Below are positions 1 to 5,568 of a DNA stretch of 5,568 nt, piece by piece. A model generated the notes under the pieces. The model had not been told where the DNA came from. It searched no databases and saw nothing but the letters and a program-made list of their open reading frames with translations. The translations under genes and the position numbers were made by a program. Within the stretch, counting starts at the first letter, position 1, and each line of letters starts with the position of its first letter. Origin of the DNA: Clostridiales bacterium UBA4959 (lineage in GTDB: Bacteria; Bacillota; Clostridia; Oscillospirales; CAG-272). Location of the stretch: NCBI GenBank assembly GCA_002397345.1, contig DHAH01000149.1, positions 1-5,568 on the forward strand. Direction: 5' to 3'.

Positions 1-245
1 TTTATGAGCGAAATGCATTTCGCCGCTTCCGCCTCGGCTTGGGCGGCAGTCGCGGCATAGGAGAAATGCCATATGCCAATCGCAAGCCCTACCTTCTCCG
101 CTCCCGCCATGTTTGCGCGAAACTGCCTGTCCTCCGCGGTGCCATGCCCGGCGCGGATCATCGCGAAGTCGATACCGGCAGCCTTAACCTTTTTCCAGTC
201 GATATTTCCATTGTTGTGCGATACATCGATACCTTTGTATGCCAT
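1..245 (-). CDS. GH25 endolysin (phage lysozyme), N-terminal 81 residues, cut by window edge
   Basis: This is the start of a phage endolysin that would cut the glycan chain of peptidoglycan (N-acetylmuramidase) at the end of infection. The visible N-terminus, MAYKGIDVSHNNGNIDWKKV followed by KAAGIDFAMIRAGHGT, is the typical first beta strand, helix and second strand of GH25. Asp7 in GIDVS sits at the position of the family's conserved active-site aspartate, and IGIWHFSYA (about residues 59-67) matches the third strand. The later catalytic DxE region and any cell-wall-binding domain lie beyond the left edge. The start is ATG at 245-243, with a strong GGAGGA site (253-258) seven bases upstream. 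The ATG shares one base with the stop of the holin-like gene (TAATG), so the two lysis genes are probably translationally linked. No signal peptide is seen, which fits holin-dependent release. The family call is from recognised motifs, not a search. Confidence 0.93.
   Translation of the reverse strand, partial: MAYKGIDVSHNNGNIDWKKVKAAGIDFAMIRAGHGTAEDRQFRANMAGAEKVGLAIGIWHFSYAATAAQAEAEAAKCISLI
8..23. repeat. Sixteen-base perfect palindrome near the left window edge
   Basis: gcgaaatgcatttcgc reads the same on both strands and lies in the endolysin coding sequence (codons for AKCIS). The protein reading is plausible for GH25 at this point, so it is probably genuine coding sequence and the symmetry may be chance, though it lies only eight bases from the edge. 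Confidence 0.6.
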
Positions 246-544
246 TATTCTGTCCTCCGTAATTTCATGATTTCACCCATTTCACAATCGAGATTTCCGT
301 TGCCGCCGAGTTTGTGATATGCATCGTGCATTTGCATCAGATCTTCACGGTCGCTGTAGGAGATCACCCCGGCGGCTATATGCACGCGGCACAAATAGCG
401 GATACGCTCGCGCAGCAGCGCCAGCAGCGCGATATCGGTCGCTGATCGCTTTTTACCAAAGCGGTCGATCAAAAACTCGGCGAACTTTTCGAGTGTGATT
501 ATCAACGCGGCAGCAAGCCCACCGCCGAGGATTGTTTCCATCAT
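245..544 (-). CDS. Holin-like small membrane-anchored phage protein
   Basis: A 99-residue protein directly before the endolysin, the usual place for a holin or lysis accessory protein. Residues about 4-19 (TILGGGLAAALIITLE) form one weak hydrophobic segment. A charged, mostly helical tail follows, containing YSDREDLMQMHDAYHKLGGN (63-82) and ending EIMKLRRTE. The AYHxLGGNG motif near the C-terminus is one I recall from small lysis-cassette proteins of Firmicutes phages, usually annotated as hypothetical or holin-like; I could not search. Only one membrane segment is visible, so a classical two- or three-segment pore is not shown. It could instead be a membrane anchor or regulator. The start is one of two adjacent ATGs (544 or 541), two bases after the XkdX-like stop, with no clear Shine-Dalgarno, so translation probably depends on the upstream gene. 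The stop overlaps the endolysin start by one base. Confidence 0.6.
   Translation of the reverse strand: MMETILGGGLAAALIITLEKFAEFLIDRFGKKRSATDIALLALLRERIRYLCRVHIAAGVISYSDREDLMQMHDAYHKLGGNGNLDCEMGEIMKLRRTE
253..258 (-). promoter_or_regulatory. Shine-Dalgarno site of the endolysin gene
   Basis: On the minus strand GGAGGA lies seven bases before the endolysin ATG, inside the last codons of the upstream holin-like gene. It is among the strongest ribosome sites in the window. It fixes the endolysin start and suggests the gene can be translated independently of stop-start coupling. Confidence 0.8.
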
Positions 545-546
545 TT

Positions 547-717
547 TTATTTACCCGCTTCGCTTTCCGGCGGCTCGTCCGGATCGCCTAAGCGCGGCAA
601 CGCGATAATCTCCTTGTACTGCTCCAGTGTGATTATCCCAGCCTGATAAGCCCGTTTAACAAGGTCTTTTCCCCACAGCCCATCAATATAATTTTGTCGA
701 ACGCGTTTGTAGTTCAT
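547..717 (-). CDS. XkdX-like short phage protein
   Basis: A 56-residue gene translated by hand. It begins MNYKRVRQNYIDGLWGKDLV, continues KRAYQAGIITLEQYKEIIAL, and ends with an acidic, proline-rich tail. The pattern Y..GLW.K..V..A...G.IT.EQYKEI matches the phage XkdX family, short proteins of PBSX-type phages encoded between the tail-fibre genes and the holin/lysin genes. The same position is seen here. Their role is not established; a link to tail or baseplate structure is inferred from gene order only. ATG at 717-715 follows an AGAGAGG site (728-734) at a rather long ten-base distance. That site starts right after the upstream stop codon. TAA at 549-547 lies two bases before the holin-like ATG, so the genes form one unit. 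Confidence 0.8.
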   Translation of the reverse strand: MNYKRVRQNYIDGLWGKDLVKRAYQAGIITLEQYKEIIALPRLGDPDEPPESEAGK

Positions 718-734
718 ATGTACCGTACCTCTCT

Positions 735-1097
735 TTACAGTAAATCAGGGTCGTCTGTGTTGGTTATAGGCATCGCAAGCAATACCTGTGCTTCAAGCGC
801 TGCGGCTATGCGCTGTTCGGGCGTTGATTCTTCGGGTATAGGAGGCGGTGCGTTGACAATTTCCTGCAATAATGCGATTGACTCGTTTTCCGACGTTTCC
901 TTCGGTATTCCGTGCAGTGATTTCATCGCGGCAAGATTCTGCACCGCAAACATTACCTCACCGCTGTCGTCGGTTTCGATAATGTGCGCGAACGCAAGCG
1001 CGGCGGGGAATTGTTCTAATACCTTGTCCGGCGTTGCTATATCACCGTTTGGGAACATATAGGTTTTCCCACCGGTGTATTTCTCGATAATTTTCAT
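735..1097 (-). CDS. Conserved phage protein of unknown function between the fibre genes and xkdX-like gene
   Basis: A 120-residue protein starting MKIIEKYTGGKTYMFPNGDI. It has a compact N-terminal region (1-62) including TPDKVLEQFPAALAFAHIIE and DSGEVMFAVQNLAAMKSLHGI. A helix (69-82) ending EIVNAPP, a proline-rich linker (84-93), a short helix TPEQRIAAALEAQVLL (92-107) and an acidic end follow. I recall similar EKYTGGKTY..P.G..ATPE proteins in Firmicutes prophages in the same slot, always hypothetical. The position equals that of XkdW in PBSX, but I see no clear sequence match to it. The N-terminal segment could bind a partner and the C-terminal helix could self-associate; both are inference. 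The start is ATG at 1097 with AAGGAG (1104-1109) six bases away. It has no signal peptide or membrane segment. It may be a fibre-assembly or tail accessory protein, but nothing in the sequence proves this. Confidence 0.75.
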   Translation of the reverse strand: MKIIEKYTGGKTYMFPNGDIATPDKVLEQFPAALAFAHIIETDDSGEVMFAVQNLAAMKSLHGIPKETSENESIALLQEIVNAPPPIPEESTPEQRIAAALEAQVLLAMPITNTDDPDLL

Positions 1098-1103
1098 GTA
1101 ATA

Positions 1104-1109
1104 CTCCTT
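1104..1109 (-). promoter_or_regulatory. Shine-Dalgarno site of the 120-residue phage protein gene
   Basis: AAGGAG on the minus strand ends six bases before the ATG at 1097 and lies in the short gap after the kelch-like gene. Its good match and spacing fix that start and allow ribosome entry independent of the AT-rich gene upstream. Confidence 0.75.
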
Positions 1110-1118
1110 ATGCTTTTA

Positions 1119-2224
1119 TTATGCAATTATATATGCATCCATTACGTCAGTGTTTTTGCTTAACCTTTCGCCCCCGCCAAATAAAGCATAATTATTTATT
1201 GATGCAGCGGCAAGAGAGGCTCTTGCCATAGATAGTACATTTGGCGTACTCCTTGTTATAGATGTATTATACACATCTATGATATTATGATAACCATCTC
1301 CACTTCCCGCCCCACCTCCAAATAAAGCGTAATTTTTTATTGATGTAGCAGCAAGATAATACCCCGCTATGGATAATGTTGTGGGTGTACTTCTTGTTAA
1401 AGATGAATTATAGGCGTTTACTAAATCAGTTGCGCCCGAACTCACATACCCACCGCCAAATAAAGCATAATTACTTATTGATGTGGCGGCAAGAAGCCAT
1501 ATTTTCATAGATAATCCCGTTGGCGTAATCCTTACCAAAGATGAACTGTATGCGTCTACTATATCAGAATAACCATCCGCATTCCCTCCGCCAAATAGAG
1601 CATAGTTATTTACGGCTGCAGCAGCAAGATAGCATCTTGCCACAGATAATGCTGTTGGCGTACTTTTTGTTAATAATGAGTTATAAGCATCTACAACGTT
1701 GGAATCGCTTCCGGATGTACCCCCACCAAATAAAGCGTAATTATTTGTTGATGTAGCGGCAAGAGAATACCTACCCTTAGATAGTGCTGTTGGTGTAATC
1801 CTTGTTAACGATGAATTATATGCATCCACAATGTGGTAATCCAAATCCGAACCACCTCCGCCGAATAGGACATGGTTATTTATGGATGTAGCGGCAAGAT
1901 AGCTTTTTATTGCGGACAATGAGGTTGGGGTACTCTTTATTAAAGACGTATTATACGCATCTACTATATTTGAACCAATTCCACCGCCGAACAAAGCATG
2001 GTTATTTGTTGATGCAGCAGCCAGTTTATTTCTTGCTACGGACAACGGTGTAATTGCTCCATAATACTCCAACGCTTGCTCTGCGCTGTAATACGGTCGT
2101 GCGACATTACCAACCCCGATATAGCCTTTTTTTAATTTGCAAGCTTTATTATTTTCATCGCCGATATAGCCTTTTTTCGATTTACGCGCTTTATTCTCGA
2201 CGCCTATATAAATACCTTTTGCCA

Positions 2225-2225
<1 letters not shown>
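1119..2225 (-). CDS. Seven-repeat kelch-like (predicted beta-propeller) phage appendage protein
   Basis: A 368-residue protein with two parts. Residues 6-43 carry three YIG.xN.A. units 14-15 residues apart, joined by KKG, a repeat I recall from clostridial phage and surface proteins. After a linker (PYYSAEQALEYYG) come seven repeats of 42-47 residues with core LAATSxNNYALFGGG, then a variable loop, VDAYNSSLTRS and TPTALS. The glycine run after hydrophobic residues and the following D.Y resemble kelch repeats, and seven units would suit a closed seven-bladed propeller. The kelch tryptophan is absent, so the resemblance is partial. Variation is concentrated in the stretch after TPTxLS and in the loop after FGGG; other positions are strongly conserved. 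No signal peptide. Position after the fibre suggests host receptor or glycan binding. The ATG overlaps the fibre stop (TAATG) and lacks a clear Shine-Dalgarno, suggesting coupling. Sample lines are AT-richer than neighbouring genes. Confidence 0.8.
1122..2057 (-). repeat. Seven tandem kelch-like coding repeats
   Basis: On the plus strand the core ccaaataaagc or a close variant starts at 1177, 1318, 1456, 1591, 1726, 1861 and 1987. The spacings are 141, 138, 135, 135, 135 and 126 bases, all multiples of three. Each unit encodes one LAA..LFGGG..VDAYN segment. Identity is high in the core and low in two loop positions. The last unit (low coordinates) stops just after DAY, so the array ends on a unit boundary. 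Confidence 0.92.
2097..2210 (-). repeat. Three KKGYIG-type short repeats at the N-terminus of the kelch-like protein
   Basis: Residues 6, 20 and 35 each start a YIG unit (YIGVENKARKSKKG, YIGDENNKACKLKKG, YIGVGNVAR). In DNA the plus-strand run ccgatatagcctttttt occurs at 2116 and 2161, 45 bases apart. The basic, repeated character suggests an attachment or linker module separate from the propeller; its role is not known to me. Confidence 0.85.
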
Positions 2226-3793
<1,568 letters not shown>

Positions 3794-3795
3794 GT

Positions 3796-3831
3796 TACCC
3801 CCGCAGGAGGTAGGGGCAATTTAATGCCCCT
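3796..3831 (-). promoter_or_regulatory. Structured leader before the fibre start codon, with GC-rich hairpin and folded ribosome site
   Basis: On the minus-strand RNA, AGGGGCA and UGCCCCU (3831-3825 and 3818-3812) form a perfect seven-base-pair hairpin with a six-base loop. Just after it, UACCUCC-UGC-GGGGGUA (3812-3796) can form a seven-pair hairpin with one G-U pair, hiding the GGGGG that is the only ribosome-site candidate before the ATG. The CCUCC could instead pair with GGAGG at 3839-3835, enclosing the first hairpin and freeing GGGGG. Whether either fold forms is untested. No U run follows, so it is not a normal intrinsic terminator. Confidence 0.4.
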
Positions 3832-3843
3832 GACCCTCCATGG

Positions 3844-3865
3844 ACAAATTTCTTTAGAAATTTGT
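3844..3865. repeat. AT-rich perfect inverted repeat between capsid and fibre genes
   Basis: acaaatttct, two bases, then agaaatttgt: ten paired bases with a two-base centre. It lies 14 bases after the capsid stop codon. No T tract follows on either strand, so a standard terminator is not supported. It may be a transcript-end or processing structure, or part of a small intergenic palindromic element together with the hairpin at 3812-3831. Confidence 0.7.
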
Positions 3866-3879
3866 ACTACAAAATAAAT

Positions 3880-4893
3880 TTACGATACCAGCGTCGTACC
3901 GCCGGTCACACCGCCGATCGCGGCGAAACGCCAGTCGTTGAAGCCCGCGGTAAAACGGGAATAACCGGTCCACACGTTGGCGTGATTGCCCGGCTCGACC
4001 CGGGAATTTACATCCAGCGCCGTGCGATCGAGCCAAACCGCCCCGCCATATTCCTTCGAGAATTCGCTGTCAAGCAGCATCCACGGCACAGCGCCGCCCG
4101 TTATTTTCATGAATTCGTTAAGGTAAGGCCACACGATAACTTTCCAGCGCCCGAAAACATAGTTGAACGCATTGTTAGCGGTGTTGGGATCTTTATCCGC
4201 TCCGATTGCGGCGAACACGTCTTTTTTCACCTTATACACGTTCGGGATTACGATAGTGTCGGGCGATACCGTAAGGATTTCGCCGTTATCGCCTTTGAAA
4301 TTTTGCATCGCGCTCTCGGCGGCTGCCAGCGCGTCGACGGAAAAATCATCCGAAAATTTGTTTGATTGTGGCACGCCCTTGATTTTCGCCGTGTGATCAG
4401 TCGCGAAAAGCGATTTTGTATCAGCACCGGTAGTATCAAAATCGCGTCCCTCAAATTTGCATTTAGGCAACCCGCTCATAGCCGCTGCGTACATCGCCGC
4501 CGCGAAACGCTCGCGCGTGCGGTAATATCCGGTTATAAACCCGGCAGGCTTTTTCTTTAAATCGAGCAGTTTCGAGTCCTCCACGATTTCGCGGGACAGG
4601 CTGAAGCTGTCCTTCCACGTCATGTGCTCGAGAAACTTCGAATAACCCTCCTGCATACCGTCGGTCGGAGTCTCGCCGTTCTCGCCTACGGGTTTAAATC
4701 CGTCCATCGCGGTCATGCTGGTAAATTTCTCGCCGAAGTGTGTCGAGTTTTCTACGCTGAATAGCAGCTCGAGCATAGATTTCTGCTCGAACGCCTCCGC
4801 GCGTTTTTCGATGAACATGCGTATAGGCGCCTGCGACTTGCCGAAAATGCTGTCGTTTACGCCGCCGCTTTCGCTAAATGTAATGTTTGCCAT
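3880..4893 (-). CDS. Major capsid protein, Mu gpT-like
   Basis: A 337-residue protein that would form the head shell. Recognised segments include an N-terminal MANITFSESGGVNDSIFGKS, TWKDSFSLSREIVEDSKLLD (92-111), the phrase FEGRDFDTTGADTKSLFATD (147-166), DNGEILTVSPDTIVIPNVYK (202-221), and IGADKDPNTANNAFNYVFGR (230-249) followed by WKVIVWPYLNEF. These resemble Mu-like major head subunit (gpT) proteins of Firmicutes phages as I remember them. The length is close to the family's usual size of roughly 300 residues. There is no long N-terminal delta domain, in keeping with a separate scaffold gene upstream. The start is ATG at 4893; an in-frame TAA two codons upstream excludes a longer form. The nearest good ribosome site, GAGAGGGG (4909-4916), is 15 bases away, unusually far for a highly expressed protein. 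The gene follows the small head protein by 42 bases. Confidence 0.85.
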   Translation of the reverse strand: MANITFSESGGVNDSIFGKSQAPIRMFIEKRAEAFEQKSMLELLFSVENSTHFGEKFTSMTAMDGFKPVGENGETPTDGMQEGYSKFLEHMTWKDSFSLSREIVEDSKLLDLKKKPAGFITGYYRTRERFAAAMYAAAMSGLPKCKFEGRDFDTTGADTKSLFATDHTAKIKGVPQSNKFSDDFSVDALAAAESAMQNFKGDNGEILTVSPDTIVIPNVYKVKKDVFAAIGADKDPNTANNAFNYVFGRWKVIVWPYLNEFMKITGGAVPWMLLDSEFSKEYGGAVWLDRTALDVNSRVEPGNHANVWTGYSRFTAGFNDWRFAAIGGVTGGTTLVS

Positions 4894-4908
4894 ATGTTAT
4901 TTATAAAT

Positions 4909-4916
4909 CCCCTCTC
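4909..4916 (-). promoter_or_regulatory. Distant Shine-Dalgarno candidate of the capsid gene
   Basis: GAGAGGGG on the minus strand ends 15 bases before the capsid ATG. The bases between are AT-rich (TTTATAAATAACAT). The first ATG after an in-frame stop is 4893, so a closer start is not available. The spacing may be bridged by local folding or the site may be weak. Confidence 0.45.
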
Positions 4917-4935
4917 ATAATGTTTATTCGCGCAC

Positions 4936-5331
4936 TTAAGACACGAAATGCCCGCGCACAAGGTCGCCGGCCGCAGCGCCCGCAGCGTATTCGACGACAA
5001 ATTTGTTTTGCCCTTCGGTACCGGTCGGCGCGACTTTTTTACCGTCAGCCGTCACCCAATACGCCGACCCGGGATACACCGCTCCGGCGGCGGACAGCGC
5101 CGTCTCGAATACCATTCCGTCCGCAATTTTGATGCAGGGCAGCTCCGCTCCTGCTGTCTTGATTTCTTTACTCCCCACACAGATATATTTCGGAGTGGTG
5201 GAAGCGGCGAGCTGGTGACTGTCAGTGTTATAAGCCAGCGCCATGCCGATATCGTATATACCAGCTTCGGCGGGCAGGTATTCTATCGGAGCGACATGCC
5301 CGTCGCCCGTCTTATATGCTATAAAACCCAT
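4936..5331 (-). CDS. Small phage head protein, probable capsid decoration protein
   Basis: A 131-residue protein starting MGFIAYKTGDGHVAPIEYLP. It is rich in Ala, Gly and Val, with short beta-type stretches such as IGMALAYNTD (28-37), KYICVGSKEI (48-57), LPCIKIADGMVFETALS (64-80) and GSAYWVTADGKKVAPTG (88-104). This pattern resembles short beta-rich capsid-stabilising proteins encoded just before the major capsid gene in Firmicutes phages; I recall similar GDGKVAPIEY starts but cannot search. No signal peptide or membrane segment is present. ATG at 5331 follows AAAGGAG (5344-5350) at 12 bases, slightly long. It ends VRGHFVS at TAA (4938-4936), 42 bases before the capsid start. It could instead be a minor head component; decoration is inferred from size, composition and position. 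Confidence 0.6.
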   Translation of the reverse strand: MGFIAYKTGDGHVAPIEYLPAEAGIYDIGMALAYNTDSHQLAASTTPKYICVGSKEIKTAGAELPCIKIADGMVFETALSAAGAVYPGSAYWVTADGKKVAPTGTEGQNKFVVEYAAGAAAGDLVRGHFVS

Positions 5332-5343
5332 TTGATAACAATT

Positions 5344-5350
5344 CTCCTTT
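5344..5350 (-). promoter_or_regulatory. Shine-Dalgarno site of the decoration-like gene
   Basis: AAAGGAG on the minus strand, 12 bases before ATG 5331. The sequence match is strong but the distance is above the usual range. It decides the start, as no other in-frame ATG is close. Confidence 0.6.
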
Positions 5351-5387
5351 CATTACGGCCAAATTCCCGAAAGAATCAACCCTAATC

Positions 5388-5408
5388 GGCGTGTTATTTT
5401 TTCACGCC
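5388..5408 (-). other. Short hairpin over the stop codon of the upstream gene
   Basis: On the minus strand GGCGTG and CACGCC, six pairs, flank a nine-base A-rich loop that contains the TAA stop. It is short, the loop is large, and no U run follows, so it is at most a weak transcript feature and may be chance. Confidence 0.25.
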
Positions 5409-5568
5409 TGACATGTATTTGTTATAATACGCCGCGATTTCGGCGTCCTTTGCGCCCGGATTGAGCGCAAGAAATTCGCGTTTCACATCTTCGGGCACCG
5501 GCAGCGCACCGGCTCCGCGCTGATCGGAGCGCGCCAGGTGATTCTTGCCCGAAGATGTGAAACGCGAA
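5394..5568 (-). CDS. C-terminal fragment of upstream head gene, possibly scaffold or protease-scaffold
   Basis: Fifty-seven in-frame residues before TAA (5396-5394), running off the right edge. The reliable part reads KNHLARSDQRGAGALPVPED, then VKREFLALNPGAKDAEIAAY and YNKYMSGVKK. It is charged, helix-prone at the end and finishes with two lysines. A basic helical C-terminus and the position before the decoration and capsid genes fit a head scaffold, or the scaffold end of a Mu-like prohead protease, but no protease motif is within the window and I do not recognise the sequence firmly. The first eight residues (SRFTSSGK) lie in or at the edge of the inverted copy at 5546-5568 and may not belong to the true gene. 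A 62-base gap separates it from the next gene. Confidence 0.5.
   Translation of the reverse strand, partial: SRFTSSGKNHLARSDQRGAGALPVPEDVKREFLALNPGAKDAEIAAYYNKYMSGVKK
5475..5568. repeat. Perfect 23-base inverted repeat at the right window edge
   Basis: Bases 5546-5568 are the exact reverse complement of 5475-5497, with a 48-base spacer. The match ends at 5545/5498 and on the other side runs to the window edge, so its full length is unknown. It lies inside a coding region, where such long perfect inverted copies are rare. The likely cause is a fold-back chimera at a contig end; a real hairpin cannot be excluded. Confidence 0.9.

Noticed and set aside
694..1062. A 122-residue plus-strand frame rich in Ser, Cys and Ala
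   Set aside because: It runs opposite to the 120-residue phage gene, which has a good ribosome site and a recognisable phage-protein sequence. The plus frame is its shadow.
2116..2180. Runs of six or seven A on the coding strand as programmed frameshift sites in the kelch gene
   Set aside because: They arise from repeated Lys-Lys-Gly codons. The full-length frame continues through all seven repeats, and no supporting downstream structure was seen.
3812..3865. Intrinsic terminator after the capsid gene
   Set aside because: Neither inverted repeat is followed by a T run on the minus strand, and the fibre gene downstream needs the same transcript.

Overview
The window reads as one minus-strand block of tailed-phage or prophage genes, transcribed from high to low coordinates. 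The likely host is a Bacillota bacterium, probably a gut-type Clostridia. This host call is inference from the phage gene types: an XkdX-like protein, a GH25 lysozyme beside a holin-like gene, KKGYIG repeats, GEKGDKGD collagen, and a Mu gpT-like capsid protein. Nothing on the plus strand looks like a real gene. There is no RNA gene, CRISPR array, transposase, integrase or clear promoter, and no stretch over 300 bases lacks a gene.

Layout in transcription order (right to left): a C-terminal fragment of a possible scaffold or protease-scaffold protein (5394-5568); a small head protein in the decoration-protein position (4936-5331); the major capsid protein (3880-4893); an 86-base gap with two inverted repeats and a possible RNA switch (3794-3879); a 522-residue collagen-like fibre with an extra N-terminal domain (2225-3793); a 368-residue protein with seven kelch-like repeats (1119-2225); a 120-residue phage protein of unknown role (735-1097); a 56-residue XkdX-like protein (547-717); a 99-residue holin-like protein (245-544); and the start of a GH25 endolysin (1-245). 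The genes are tightly packed. Two junctions share one base in a TAATG stop/start, and other gaps are 2 to 86 bases.

Together the genes suggest head assembly, then host-binding appendages, then lysis. The fibre and the kelch protein are joined by a TAATG overlap, and the kelch gene has no good ribosome site of its own, so the two are probably made in linked amounts and may form one shaft-plus-head adhesin. The most unusual points are: no tail-tube, tape-measure or baseplate gene between capsid and fibre; the fibre's composite build; the seven-repeat predicted propeller in visibly AT-richer DNA; and the structured leader before the fibre gene. The right edge ends in a 23-base perfect inverted copy of sequence 48 bases inward, which looks more like an assembly or amplification artefact than biology, so the last 23 bases should be treated with caution.
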